DNA of 64,000 nt from Polytrichum commune (GCA_950295325.1 OX485809.1:36773081-36837080); one strand, 5' to 3'. Positions 46,701-59,826 are shown, counted from the first letter of the stretch. Notes: generated by a model not told the origin, from the sequence alone. Translations and numbers: made by a program.

Positions 46701-49663
46701 GAAGAGTTATGGGCTGAGTGTATTGCCTTGTATTATACCTTTGCTGATCCGGATTGGTAGTGTGGCACTGAAGTGGTTGCTATGGAAGGAGGTGGTGGAA
46801 TTTGTGTAGATGTTAAGGATTAGTTCTATTGCGTCTTTGAGGTAGCCTAGGTCTTCCATTAGGGCGAGCCGTCCCACGTAGTCAATGGAGCCAAAAGCTT
46901 TCCTAAAGTCGATGTATGTAAGGTAAATGTCATTATTTGTGAGCTTAGTGTCTTCCGACGCAATGATGATTATTTGTATTTGTCTCGTGGTGTATCTTTG
47001 GGATTTACGTCCTTATTGGCTAAAGTGTAGTATTTTGTGTTTTTCACCATAGCCTGTAAGGAGGGTTGTGAGGGCACCAATGTAGAGTTTGTAGATAGTA
47101 TTGGCTAGGGCTATGGGCCTATAAATATTGAGTAGTAAGGGGCCATCTTTCTCATGGAGTAGTATGGTTTTGTTGTGCTTCTAGTATCTGGGGGTGTTTT
47201 TTTGGAGATAGCATTGCTAGAAATATAGGAAAAACATGTCATAGAAGGTCGTGGGTAATGCTTTGAGGATTTCATTGAGGATGTTATTGGGGCCCAATAA
47301 CTTTTCCTCTTGGTAGTTTATTGAGGTTGTTATCAAAGACTTCTCTTGTGAAATCTTTGGATAAGGTGGCATTTTGAGGGCCTCTTGCCTCAAGGATGAA
47401 GCCCTTTGGACCATGTTATGAGTATTTTTTGATTGCACAAAGGCATGTTGAGGGGTGGTTGGTAGGGTCGTCACATATGGGGGCTTGTCTTTGGAAGGAG
47501 GTTTATTGTGAGCGCCATATTTCTTGGGCATTGTCTTGAGGGTGTGTAAGGATGTTGTTGTTTGTGTCTTTGAGGCAATCTAGAGATGTGTTGGTGGTGG
47601 GGTTGAAATAATTTTTAATGTATTTATTTGGATTTTTTATTCTATATGATTATGTATTTGGTGGTGGTTTTTGAAAATTTGTTTTTATTTTATTTTTATA
47701 CACAATTTATGGCCGTTTGTTTAGAGGTGATTTCGTAGACTTTTATCTCAGCAATCCATCCTATGTTGGCAAGTCTGCCGATCCATTATTGTACTATTAA
47801 GTTATCTCTGTGGGGTTGGTGGTAGGATGAAATTTGTGAGGTTTATAGTTGTTGGATGTCTAGGTAGGTAATACTAAGTGGGGTAGAGTTGGGTGTTGAT
47901 TATGTGTATGGCTTTCCTTATCAAATGGTATGTTTGTAGAAGTTGCTTCCAAATTTTTTGTTGTTTGCGGGGAAGGAATCCTCCTTGCTAGCTGGCACGG
48001 TGTGGCATGGAGGAAGGGGCTTGTTTATTTGTACATGTTTCATCGATGTAGGTATTGAATGTGTTTATGATGTCTTGGAATCAATCTTAGGCAAATCCCC
48101 ATTCGGTGGAGGTCATTGATGGATTTTGTAGGGCTATGGTTAGTAGTTGGATTCTAGATTGGTGGCTTTTTGAAACTTAGTGAGGAGTTTTTGTATGTTT
48201 TCTTGGGGGATTGGGTAGGTAATTTTTGGTTGGTATTCTGGTAATTGGTGTGAGTTTTGGACCAGTTGTACGGAGTTGGGTGTGAGGTTAACTGGGTAGT
48301 AGTTTGAGTTTTGATTTTGGTTGGTTAAAGTTTGGCATTTTAGTAGGGTGTGAAATGGGATGTTGGTGTAGAAGCCATCTATAAGGCTAGTGGAGGTGTA
48401 GTTTTGACCACCTTGTCATGAGAAGGTTTCATTGTGCCTAGTCTTTGTCCTCTCGGTTAGGGGTTTGGGGAATGCCATCATGTTGGTGGCTGACTAGGAG
48501 GATGTCTCTATTGAAGTCCCCTAATAATATCACTTTGTGTATGGGATGCTTTTTTGTTTTTGATTATTGGGATGAGTGGGAGGTCAGTGGGATGTGAAGG
48601 CATATTTTAGGTACTTCACGAGTAGTGGTGTGAGTGGTTTGTTAGATATTTAAAGACTAGTAGATCTAATGATATGTTCCTTGGTGTGGGGATTTTGGTA
48701 ATATTTTCAATAGAGTATATAATTTTTTGGATCATGGCAAGGGTGTTGCCTCTTAGAGGTTCATATTTTGTGAATTGTGGGTTTCTTCATAGATTTGTGT
48801 CATTTGGATGGTTATAGAGAATTTTGTATTCAGAAAATTCATTGTCAATGTAGGTGGTAGATTTGTGTTTTAAGAATTTGGTTGTTTGTAGTAAAATAAT
48901 GGTGGGTTTGTCTTTTGTTTTCTATTAGTTCCATAATGCATGGGAGGCGGGACCTGATATGGCATGTATTCCATGTAATAATATGGGTATGCATGGTGGA
49001 GGTTTATGTGTGTTATGTTTGTGGTGATGGATGTATGGGTCAGTAAATGTTTGGGTTTGGTGTGAATCTAATTATGGGGTAGCTGCATTTGATGAGTTCG
49101 TGGGTCAATCCGCTTGGGATAAATGGGAGGTTTTGTTGGAGTTGTTGTGGTGTGATATTTCTTGTATGAGTGATTTGTTAATTAATGAATTCATAGGCAA
49201 TTGTAGTTGGGGAGGTTGGTTGGTTGGGCGTTGTGATTTGTTGCATTGGGTGAGGATGTCCTTTGTTTTGGAATGGGCATGTTTGTGGGAGGGCTTCAAG
49301 TCTTCTAAAAATGGTAAGGCACCTTGAGTTTAGTTGCCTTGCAAGTTGTTGGTCACATTATTGAGGGATGGGGCTAATAGCTATTATGAAGGCATAGAGT
49401 AGTCTTTCAATAGGAGGGAGCTATGTCTTCTAAGGTTCGGGAGGTGATTATAATTGTTAATGTGTGTGTTGGAGGAGAGGTATGTGGTAAAAGTGTCTTC
49501 AAGGTGCAAGTAGTGTATGATTTTAATCTTGGGGTGTTGGGCATGAGATATTGTTTTTGTCTTTGTGTATATTCTTCTAGAAGGTTTTTTAATATGTGTT
49601 TAATTGGTCTAGGATTCGGTAAAATGTCGCATCCAATTAGTATAAGCATGCTTAGACTTATTA

Positions 49664-49980
49664 CTCCCTCTGTTTCACAATAAAACCATGGTTTCTGCAT
49701 AAACTCCGTGCCAGAATAAAACCATGGTTTTGTTATTACCACTACTCATGCCTATCATTCACGGCTAACAACGGCAGTGCAGCTGGGCCTACTAATAAAT
49801 ATGGTATATTTATCTAAGAAGCTACAGTAGCCTCGGTAAATACTGTATACTCCGTGCCAGCTTGCTAATTTTCGGCAGCTCCCAATTTTGGTTAAAAAAC
49901 GCATTGTGGTTCAAAGCTGGTCACTGTTCTTAATCCTGCACTGAAATAGAAACCACGGTTTTATTTTGAAACAGAGGGAG
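49664..49980. mobile_element. Stowaway-type MITE (Tc1/mariner), 317 bp
   Basis: It begins CTCCCTCTGTTTCACAATAA and ends TTATTTTGAAACAGAGGGAG with TA on both sides (49662-49663 and 49981-49982). CTCCCTC ends with a TA target are the hallmark of plant Stowaway elements. It is inserted in the LINE. Confidence 0.93.
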
Positions 49981-50232
49981 TATTTGATTTATGATTGTGG
50001 TTGTTTTGGGTTTGTGGAGGTGTATTTTTGCAATCAAGTAGTATTTGATGTAGGTTAGTTATTTTGTATTATATAGTTATTAAATTGGTAGGGGTTATCC
50101 TTTATAGATGAGGTTATGATGTGTGGGGGGTGGGTGTGCGAGGTAGATGTGTATGGGGAGGTATGGAGAGTGTTGGTATGTATAATATGTGTTGTGTAGG
50201 GTGTGATGTGCCAATGTGGGTTGGGATTAATG

Positions 50233-50729
50233 CACGGGTAGATCACTTAGTGCATTTTAAAAACGACGTGCGGCAAAATATAGAGAGGATTAAAATCATT
50301 TGAAATAAAAATTATAAAGGAATTCCAAATAATGAAGGGGCCATTAAATGTAGACAATCCCATTATAAGTAAGTTAGACGGACATAAAACGTGGGCCATT
50401 ATTTTTTTGTAAAATTAATATAGGGGCTGAAGATAAGGATCCTAGAAGGTATGTTTAGTATGGTATGTAAATGGGTTTAGGACTCACGGGGATGGATGAT
50501 AATTGGGATTTCCGTCTGTCCAAAATTACTTAAAAGGAATATAGATTACAAAAAATTGAAGTGACTTGGACAATATAAGTAATGAAAGGGTGCAAACAAA
50601 TGGGCCATTTTTGAAATATAAGTAATTATAGGGAGGCTTTAATTCAACCCTTGAAGGTAAATAGCCCCAAAACAAAAAACCCCCAGCCGCACGTGGTGCA
50701 CAAAAATGCCTTAGAGTGATCTACCTGTG
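50233..50729. mobile_element. hAT-type MITE, 497 bp
   Basis: The ends CACGGGTAGATCAC and GTGATCTACCTGTG are inverted copies that continue inward for about 40 bp (GACGTGCGGC against GCCGCACGTG). The flanks carry the 8-bp target duplication GATTAATG (50225-50232 and 50730-50737). The interior is AT-rich and does not share the G+T bias of the surrounding LINE, confirming that it is an insertion. Confidence 0.9.
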
Positions 50730-51299
50730 GATTAATGGGGGCTAGGTGGTTTATGAGGAGCATAGTATAAGACCTTTTTTTTTTTAATGTGGGGGAGACT
50801 TTAGGTGTGTGAGGATATATATGAGATTTTTGATTAATGTGGTTTGTGGTTGGTTGTGTGATGTGTATTATGTGTGGTTTTGAATATTTTTGTGACTATG
50901 TGTACCTTTGTGGCATTAGTGTGCATATATACATATATACTTGTGTTTATTCCATTAGTATCTCTAGCTATGTATAAATAGAAATGTACCTCATTTTACA
51001 TAATTACCAATCAATAACAAGGTCTGGTTTGGGTTTTGAGTAGCATGTTCCAAAATAACTAAATAATCTTGGGAAGCCCAAAATAGATAAACTTTGGACA
51101 ACCTGTTAAAAAATGAAATTCTTTGGACCACCTCCATAATTACTTCAAAGGTCTAAATATAAACATACAAATCCACATTCAGATATAGGCCCTTGCTTTG
51201 CTCATGCTTGCTCTCATGTTCATGTGCCAGCTGCGCTCGACATTTTATCAAACTCACCCTGCCAATCATCATGAGGTGTCCATACCCATGCCTGATGAG

Positions 51300-51790
51300 T
51301 GTCTGGTGCAGTGCCCGAGAAGTTTGTGGGCATAGTTGGTCAAGTACCTAAAGATTCTAAATCCAGCCAGTTACATGTGACATCTTCCAGTTGTGCTTTC
51401 ATTCAGTTGAGGAGGTATATTCGTCTATAGATTCCTCCAAAGTGATCGGTAACAATGATCGGGGAGAACCGGCAGTTAGTTACAGATGAACCGGTTGAGT
51501 TTGAGAAATAACTGGTTGACGTTCGAGACTGCAGGAAAATTACCGATCATTTGAGAGGAATCTAGAAAATATACCCCCAATTAGTAAAGGAAAACCGAAG
51601 GATGTCATCAACATGTAACTGGTTGGACTTGCAAACACACTAGGATCTCAACCGATTAGTATGCCCAATAATCTCCCCAGTCACTGATCGGTAATTCTCC
51701 TGAAGTCTCCAACTTCAACCGATTATTCCTCAAACTCAACCGGTTCATCTGTAACTAACGGCTGGTTCTCCCCAAGCAGTGGTCGGGTGT
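51300..51790. repeat. Repeat family B, copy 1, with inverted arms
   Basis: Arms at 51453-51549 and 51685-51784 are inverted copies (core GAACCGGTTGAGTTTGAG, outer GGGGAGAACC) with a loop of about 135 bp. The preceding part, from GTGCCCGAGAAGTTTGTGGG at about 51312, is shared in direct order with copy 2 at 53506. No target duplication was found, so the class is unknown. Confidence 0.75.
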
Positions 51791-53505
51791 GTTTGAATTT
51801 CTCTTTTCTGGCTAGATTTACTGCAAACCTTGCCTCTCTACTAATCAAGGTATAGCTCAATCCATAGTTTACTCTTGGCTTTCCAGCATCCCTTAAGAAG
51901 AAGATATTTAGCATGCCAACTTGTGAATGAATGCACCAAGCCATTAGGGACAACATGTACTTCCTGCTTCGTTCGCAGTATTGGTACTCGTGGCTTTTGA
52001 TGAAGCCACAAATTGAAGAGCGTAAATGAAGTCTCCAATGGTTTCATGCGGTGTTTGAAGCTGAGTCAGACAGAGTGCCATGTGAAGCCAAAGTCGTGTG
52101 GATAAGTCCCGTGTACCTTTCTGACTAGAGAGTGATGTGTAAAGATTGATTGGTTGTTGCTTTGCATTGGAGTCACTACTTGTTCACTGCTGCTGCTTTG
52201 CCTGCTCATGAAAGGGTTTGAGGGAGATCTATGTTACAAATTCAGCCACGTGGCTGACACTTGGTTGACTAAGGTTAGTGGGCCTTAACCTCTAATTTAG
52301 GGTCAAGCTCAAACCTCCCCAAAATCGTCGAAAACCATCATCGCAATTCAGCCGCTTAGCAAGGTGATTTTGTGCTTTTGATGATGGATTTTACTGTACG
52401 GATGTCATGTTTGTGAAGACAGGATTGTTCACACAAAAATCCAATCGTTCGTGTGTCCCAACTCAAAAGATTGTGATGGAAACATATACACTGGTGTGGG
52501 CAAGTAGAGGTAGCCTGCCCGGGTTAAGAAGTCTTACTTGACCTTTAGGTGCTAAACATACACTTTTACTTATGCACTCACCTATTGTAGGATGCAGAAA
52601 ACACACAGTTAATGCAAGATGACTGTATTTGGTAATTGAAGACCATTTCATGATTTTGAGATTATTTAAAGATGTGGTTTTCAAATAAAGTACAAGAAAC
52701 ACACACACACACACATATATATATATAATGTGATTTAATTTAGATGAAATTGAGTAATTTGCATGGGTGGCACTAACCAATTTGGCACAAATACATGTCA
52801 TCACAATAAGAATTTGAACCAAAGATTAAATCATTTGCATTTATTTTGAAACCTTCCAAAGTCTTTGCTTGATGAATATAATGATCAAGATGATTAGCAT
52901 TTCTAATAAAAATGTTCCTCATAAATTTTGGGAGCTCAAATGAACATCTTTTACATTACCGGAGTGAAGAGTCTCTTTCTCATCAATCACCTTTTAGACC
53001 TTGTACTCATGTTGACTAATGAACTTAGAATAATTAACACATTTCTATCATGTAGTCCAATCTCTTCTATACTAACACACACATGTCTTTTTGGTATCCC
53101 TTCTTAGATCCACATCTAACCACGGTCCACACACCTCTCCAATATAGGCACCATTTAAGATGAGTAACCAAATTAGGCCCGCTTACATAATGTGCACGTG
53201 TGCAATCTCTTGGCTACATTTGTTAATTTACCCTTGCTCAAACAATTACACGGAAGATGTGCGCAGTCCACTGCAGTGAAAGAAGAAGAGCTCTGCCTGC
53301 AGGCGATACGGACATGTGCAGAAGTTGTTACAAGAATTTTGAGCTGTAAAAAAATATCAAGTCAACAAAAATCATTAAAGATTTTCTGCGAATCAAGCCA
53401 AATATCATGATTCAACCTCTCAAGCACTCATAACACATTCGAGTGGAGGCCACCTTATTTTCTCATAAGCAATTTGTGGTGCACAACTGGATCAATAAAG
53501 ATAAT
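51791..53505. other. Intergenic region, no gene recognised
   Basis: Contains the dinucleotide repeat listed separately and, at about 53086-53180, a diverged copy of sequence found in VPS39 intron 1 (ending AATTAGGCCCGCTTACA). No conserved protein frame. Confidence 0.4.
52699..52728. repeat. Compound microsatellite (AC)n(AT)n
   Basis: About eight AC units run directly into seven AT units. Confidence 0.95.
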
Positions 53506-54250
53506 CTGCACCAGTGCCCGGGAAGTTTTTGGGCATAGTCGAGTGATTCTAAATCCACCCCGTTACATGTTGACATCTTCTGATTTCGCTTTATTCATTT
53601 GAAAAAAGCATATTCTATAGATTCCTCTAAATGACCGGTAATTCTCCTGAAGTCTTGAACTTCAACTGGTTATTTCCAGGGTTGTCTATTGTGTCGTGAC
53701 GGAGGCTAATCTCGGCATAATGTCGTGCCGTCACGACATTATGCCAGATGTTGTCTTTATCCTGATGGACTTGAATTTTACCGAATTCTGTGTGTAATTA
53801 CATTACCCCATTTCGGACACGTAGGATGTAAGATGTCCACGTGTGATGACATGTCAACAAAGTAGAGGTAAAGTGGGGAAAAAATTACTAGCGCCCGTCC
53901 GCCCCACCCCCCTCCCCCGTCCGCCCCACACCCTCCTTAGTCATATTTTACTACTTTGATTTTAACAGAATGATAAACAGAATGGCAACATGGTTTACCT
54001 GGCGCTAGGCATATCCACGTCCACGTCGGCCTTTACTGCCACATAGGACGCCACCTTGGCAAGAAGGTAAGTATTTTACCCACCGTACTAGCTTCCCCCT
54101 AGGTTGACCCTACGTGGACCCTATTGTGTCGTGACGGAGGGGTCCGTCACGACACGACACGTCATGACGGCATAGACAACCCTGGTTATTTCTCAAACTC
54201 AACCGGTTCATCTGTAATTAATTGTCAGTTCTCCCCGGACACTGATCTGC
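53506..54250. repeat. Repeat family B, copy 2, split by an hAT MITE
   Basis: Starts GTGCCCGGGAAGTTTTTGGG and follows copy 1 through GATTCTAAATCCA, CATCTTC and TATAGATTCCTCTAAA, then a single arm (GGTAATTCTCCTGAAGTC ... CAACCGGTTCATCTGTAA ... TTCTCCCCGGACACTG). The arm is interrupted at 53677-54184. Only one arm is present, unlike copy 1. Confidence 0.75.
53677..54184. mobile_element. hAT-type MITE, 508 bp, nested
   Basis: The ends CAGGGTTGTCTAT and ATAGACAACCCTG are perfect inverted repeats, and the 8-bp target duplication GTTATTTC lies at 53669-53676 and 54185-54192. Removing it restores a continuous family-B arm. Several copies of GTCGTGACGG in both orientations stand near each end, as expected for subterminal transposase-binding sites. 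Confidence 0.95.
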
Positions 54251-57200
54251 ACTGATATGTGCAATTAGGTTGCCCACAATACTTGTTTTGACGTTGCACA
54301 CTATTTTGAGTATTTATTATTATAGTAAAAAAAATACTATTTTGTGGTGGCTATAGGGATGGGAATAAACAAAGTTGTAAGTTTCATGATATGGTTTTGA
54401 CCCAAGGTTATTTGCATGGCAAAGCAAGCGACCTATTCGTGAAGGCAACCTCATTGCACACATCAGTGGTTGTAAAAAGTGGCACAGTGTGCTAATTTTA
54501 GAAAATGGGAAGCAGTGTGCATTGAATGTTAATGACAACCGTACGTGGTGCCAATGTTTTCAATGCATATCACACAGATTAAGATATGATCACATTATGA
54601 TCAAAATATGGACGAGATTTTCTTGTCATTGGTGGACTTTACAACATATGCTGGTGGTTTTTTAATCATCAAAGGGAAAATTTTGTCACTGGTGTGCCTC
54701 GGTTGTTTATAAGAAAGTGCATTGTCAATCTTACAAGTGCTACAAAAGAGGGGATGACTTTTTCCATTTTTGTCACTTGGTATCTGTTGAGATAATTTCA
54801 TAAGTTGCTGAATCCTAAACCTAGGTATACGTACATGCCATCATCGCTAAGTCCACATGATGGTTGAATTTTGGTGTGTGGTGATTTAATTGCTGATGAG
54901 GTGGAGTCTGAATTGCCATTCTTTCTGCCTATGAATAACTTAAGTCTGATGATTCATGATGATGTTTCCAAGCGGTATCCAGTTCAAAATCCCACGGTCA
55001 AATTGTTTGAATGTAGGTGTCTTCCAAATAAAGACTAAGATAAGTAAGATAGATTTGGTAAGCTTCCTTAATCGGACACTTACTTTTGGTTTCTAATCGG
55101 TGGTGCAATTGTTTTAATTTGGTAGATGAGTAATACATGATGATTTGGTTGCCAAGTTGATGATATTTGGGTTTAGTCGCCTTTCGCAAAAGTCAAACTA
55201 GACCCACCACCCTCCACAATGAGTGCTATCCACCGAGCTATGACACACTTGATTTTTGTGCCCGAGGTGGAAAAATAAGGAGGTGGCATGTGGTTCTGAG
55301 GTGCCAACCAACTTGTATTATGAGTATTCTATAATGAAAAAAATAATTGAGCAACTTTTTATTTTAGACATGACTCAGCCAATATTGGCATTGAACTTGG
55401 TTTTCATTGGCAAATGACCCATGTAGAATCTGCTAGTGATATTATCCACTTACACAACATTGAACAATAAAAGAGTTCCCTCCCTATAACACGATGTTGG
55501 GAAGTAGAGAATGTTTTGATTCCGGAGACTAAATCAACACCTTCGTCAACTCCAATTGCAGTGATTTCAAATTCTTTGGTCTTGATTTGCAATTGCTAAG
55601 CTGCTCAAGTTTCTTATGCTCAAATCCATGTGTAGATGATTCCGTGGAGCTTGAGGTGTCCATTTTAGCCTCATCTACCTTACTAATCAAAGATGTTGAT
55701 CGTTGGAAACAATTAAAGTGTGTGGTGGGTGTGTGGCTAAGGTCATAAGTGCACCTATTTTGGTTTAAAACCTATTATGAAATCAAAATTAAGAATATGT
55801 GTATGTTACTTGGTTTGCAAACAAATACAAATGAAGTGGATGACCATAGCATGACTTACATGTTCATAGGGCCAGTCCACAATGTAGCACACCTTGACAT
55901 AAACAAATGATTAGATCACTCTAAATGCCCAAACTTGCCAAAAACGTATTGTGAGACTTACCTTGGGGCAACCGTAGGGTGTGGTCCACATCATATACCA
56001 TCATGCATAACAATAGTGACAACTCTAGTTCGTAACGTTTGTCATCTCTTGTCATGATGGACCAACCTCTTCCCCTCAACTGGAAGTCTTTCAGACACAC
56101 ACTACTTTCAATTCAATAAAAATATTATTGTAACCTACAACGAGGACCTTGGATGCTAAATTTCACTATCCAAGTTAGTAAATAGCGTGCATCCATTGCA
56201 ATGTTTTTAGTGTAGGAACAAACTCAAAAGCCCTCATAACATCCTTAAGTAAACGGGGCCCGCCCTAGAGATTACCTTGCATTCTTTGCGAATGAATTGT
56301 TGGGTGCAAGCACAATAAAGTGGACAACTTTTGATCCTTGCCAAGGTCTAAATGAAACTGACTTAGAACCATATACTAACTTTGAATTTTGTGGAAAAAT
56401 GCATAAACACTTAAAATACATATTAATTTACAAAGCCATGCAATTTATATTGACAAAGACAGTTTCAAAAAATTAGACATACTTTAGAAGACAGTGCAAG
56501 TAAGTGACATTGAACATGTAATTGTCTAATTTTCTACATTTTTGGATGATGCACTCAAGACTATAATGAATACCAAGAATATGAAAAAGAATTTCAAGTT
56601 CAAATTATTCAAGGTCATGAAACCTATATCTGAAACCAAATTTAGTCATTTGATTTTGATCATTTCTTTTGATGATAATCTTATCTTAATTTTGTAGATC
56701 TCATCTTCATTTGTATTTGATATTTGAGTACTTAACACAAGAATTAAGGACACCATGAAAATAATATCCAATTTAAACAACACTTTGCTACTACTTCTAG
56801 GCGTTTCACCGAAAACATTATGATTTTAGTATATTAGACTAGTATATTGGTCCACTGCAATGCATGCACCCTCTTTCCAAAGGGATCCTCCTTAAACAAT
56901 CATCTATACTAAGTGCATTATATCAACTAGGATGTCGTGATTGTGACCCTACTTTGAATTGTGATTAACTTCTTTGAGCTAGTCGTGTCAACCCACAAGT
57001 TTCCACCCAAAATCATGGGAGTGACTTGTGGATTAGGCCCATGTCTTAGTGGCTTCTTAGTCAATATTATGCCAATACGAGGCCTAGACCACAAAACAGT
57101 GTGATCAATCTACCTTATTTAAGAGGGACTTTCAACATACCAAATGCCGATTGGAGGAGCTTTACTTGCAAAGTCAACACATGTGGAGGGTCACTTACAT

Positions 57201-57596
57201 TACTTTAGTTATATTAGCATTCAATTCCCATGGCAATTGACTTTGCCATCACCATCTTGAATTTCACATTGTAAAATCCGGGATACCCAAGTAAATGATT
57301 GACGTGTGTATTAGAATGTCAATAAGGTGGCCCGCAATATTTAATTGCCTCCTTTGGTAAAGGTCAAATTGGTTTTTTTACAATTGGTTATTTTAATTAC
57401 CAAATGTCCAAACAACCAATTTGACCTGTGTTAGCAAATGTTTGTCAAATTGGTTATTTAATTACCTCCTTTGCCAAAGGCTAATGTTAGTCACTTGAGG
57501 TCTCCCTTCATGCTAGCACATCTTTGTTGGACCTGGCACTTAATGTTTCATGGGAGGGAGGCACTCATCATTGACAACTATGCCATTGTCACCGTA
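54251..57596. other. Intergenic, AT-rich, no gene recognised
   Basis: I found no conserved protein frame or clear element. The last part (57340-57480) contains short internal repeats of TCAAATTGGTTATTT and its inverse. Confidence 0.4.
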
Positions 57597-58062
57597 GGGC
57601 CACTTCACACACGAGCCAAGAGCCGTGTTCATGAAATTGAGAGCCCAAAAGAAAGTGTCCAAATGCCATCCCAAGACACATCCAAAATCATGTAGTGTGG
57701 TCACGGATCCTCGAGTGTGGTGTGAAGTCATATGTGACCACACCCTCAACCAAATGCTATTTTTTTTTAAAAATTATTCAAACAAGTCCTCACACATGAT
57801 AAAATAGACTAAATCAACAGTTGTGAGCATCCAGAGTGGTATGGTCTCTTGGTTTTGTGTTAGGCTTACCTCCAAGAGGTGATCCATTTGATACCATTTA
57901 GGAATCCTAATAGACTTTACATCCATCTTGCATTCACAGACTTTGTTGGTCTCTCAAGCGTAGTGTGAAGTGAACTTGGACCGGCTCCACCTTTTCCACC
58001 AATGATAGTGCTTGAAGTGTAATCATGGTCACAAGCTCTCAATCTCATGTGTGTAGTGGCCC
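57597..58062. mobile_element. Tourist-like MITE (PIF/Harbinger), first of a tandem pair, 466 bp
   Basis: The ends GGGCCACTTCACACACGAG and its inverse at 58044-58062 (CTCATGTGTGTAGTGGCCC) form terminal inverted repeats. The unit is followed by TTA and immediately by the second unit. TTA is the target of PIF/Harbinger elements. The left flank reads GTA, one base off. Confidence 0.75.
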
Positions 58063-58065
58063 TTA

Positions 58066-58550
58066 GGGCCACTTCACACACGAGCCAAGAGCCGTGACCA
58101 TGAAATTGTGAGAGCCCAAAAGAAAGTGTCCCAAGGCCATCCCAAGCCACCTCCAAAGTCATGTAGTGTGGTCACGGACCCTCAAGTGTAATGTGAAGTC
58201 ATATGTGACCAAGCCCTCAATCAAATGCTATTTCAATGAAGGTCCTCACACATGATCAAATAGAATAAATCAACGGTTGTGAGCGTTTGGAGTGTCATGG
58301 TCTCCCGGTTTTGTGTTAGGCCTACCTCCAAGAGGTGGTTTTTGAGAATAATCCAAGTGACCATGAAACATGATCCATTCGATGCCATGTAGGAATCCAT
58401 GTAGACTTTACATCCATCTTGCATTCACATACTCCGTTGGTCCCTCAAGTGTAGTGTGAAGCGAACTTGGACCGGCTCCGTCTTTTCCACCAATGGGAGT
58501 GCTTGAAGTGCAATGGTCACGGGCTCTCAATCTCGTGTGTGAAGTGGCCC
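58066..58550. mobile_element. Tourist-like MITE, second of a tandem pair, 485 bp
   Basis: It has the same termini as the first unit and shares most of its length (GCCAAGAGCCGTG, GAAAGTGTCC, GTAGTGTGGTCACGGA, GTTTTGTGTTAGGC). TTA flanks both sides (58063-58065, 58551-58553). The two copies share one TTA at the junction, which fits one element inserted next to another or an unequal event. Confidence 0.8.
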
Positions 58551-58618
58551 TTAGTATGCAAGATGGCGTTCCCACATTTACTCATAAAAATTTCAAAGTT
58601 TTGGTACTAACTATATAA

Positions 58619-58822
58619 TGTATTTAGTGTCACTTCCTATTTGGAATTACGCAATGCTATTACTATTTATTGTTTTTGTCATTTTTTTTTTCTAACAAAG
58701 GTCAAATTAGTTGTTTCGAGATTGTACAACATAAATATTTATATTTGGTGAAGAACTACATTGATAGTTTAAAAAAATAAAATAGCATTGTGTCATTCCA
58801 TTAGTAAGTGACACTAGATACA
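58619..58822. mobile_element. MITE, 204 bp, family A, second copy
   Basis: The left end TGTATTTAGTGTCACTTCC with GGAATTACGCAATGCTATT is matched in inverse by the right end (AATAGCATTGTGTCATTCC ... AAGTGACACTAGATACA), about 43 bp with few differences. Same size and ends as the copy at 11549-11743. Confidence 0.85.
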
Positions 58823-59826
58823 CTATTTAGTGTAGTGTTGTGCTAGTGTTGTAATGATGTTGTACCAGTTGGTAGTGGTTGTATCAATGTGACGTGTTGG
58901 ATCACTTAAAGAAAACATGTCCATTACAACCGTCCTTTGCAACTTGACCATTGCAACTCTACATCGTGGCAATATGATGTAGAGATAAATCATTCGGTTA
59001 TTGACCAACGGGTTGTAGTTGCGAATTGTCCAAAAATCTTCGGTTAACAACCAAAAATGATTTATCTTTGCATTAGATTGCCATGAGTAACATTGTAGAT
59101 GCAACTGCAACTTTGACAAATAGGTTCATTGATTTAATGTTTTAATTTCAAATATTCAATTTAAACCATTTAAACCATTCAAATCATTGGCCAGCTATTA
59201 GTGCTTATGAATTTGCAATGAATAGCACTCAAATGAGAGGAAAACCTAGAATGAAAGGGGCATAACTCATCATAGGGGATTCCCGATCCCTTTGAAACAT
59301 TGATACACAACTTGGCAATGTTATGGGAGGTTGTACACATTCAACAACGGCGGTTTCAAAATCATGGAGTTCTGTAGGCCAAAATCAAAAAAGTTTAACC
59401 CTTAACGAGTGCCTACTGACCTTGAGGAGGTTGAATTCAAGGTGAGTCCCTCTTTTGTTGGATAAAATCCTCCATTCTCAACTCAGGTTCAAGACCACCA
59501 TTTTGTAAGGCTTAAAATCTCCGTTTCCGGTCAGAGTTGGAAAACAAATATTTTTGCACCAATTAAAAGCGGGGTCAACCTTGGGGCTGCGGGCAGAGGG
59601 GCAGCCCCACAAATATGCATATGCAGTGAAGGAAGGTCACGTGGTTGGAGAGCTTCATTGACTAGAGTCAAGCCCATCGTGGACTCATGCGTGTGGTTGA
59701 ATATGATAGTCCTCTTCGACACCATTGACTCGATGGAGCAAAGCCTAGATCTGACATGTCGTTGAATTATTGACACTTGTGAATCTTCACAGTCTCTCGA
59801 GCACGGCTTTTGAATGAACATATTCC
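58823..59826. other. Intergenic region upstream of the lectin gene
   Basis: No coding frame of note. It ends in the promoter of the lectin gene. Confidence 0.4.

Larger units (their letters stand above)
43730..51000 (-). mobile_element. Degraded non-LTR retrotransposon (LINE)
   Basis: The plus strand is strikingly rich in G and T over about 7 kb, so the element's sense strand is A+C rich. On the minus strand, fragments of a LINE polyprotein appear in order: an endonuclease GDFN motif (about 48510-48525), GPNNILNEILKALP at the start of RT (47310-47238), RT motif A DFRKAFGSID (about 46915-46880), motif B KGIIQGNTLSP (about 46735) and the catalytic YADD (46594-46606). Stops interrupt the RT, for example between motif B and the following LF. 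The element is dead. Two MITEs sit inside its 5' part. The exact ends and a poly(A) tail were not identified, so the limits are approximate. Confidence 0.8.

Noticed and set aside
49407-49742. Minus-strand frame of 111 codons
   Set aside because: It runs across the border of the LINE and the Stowaway MITE; it is chance reading in A+C-rich sequence.
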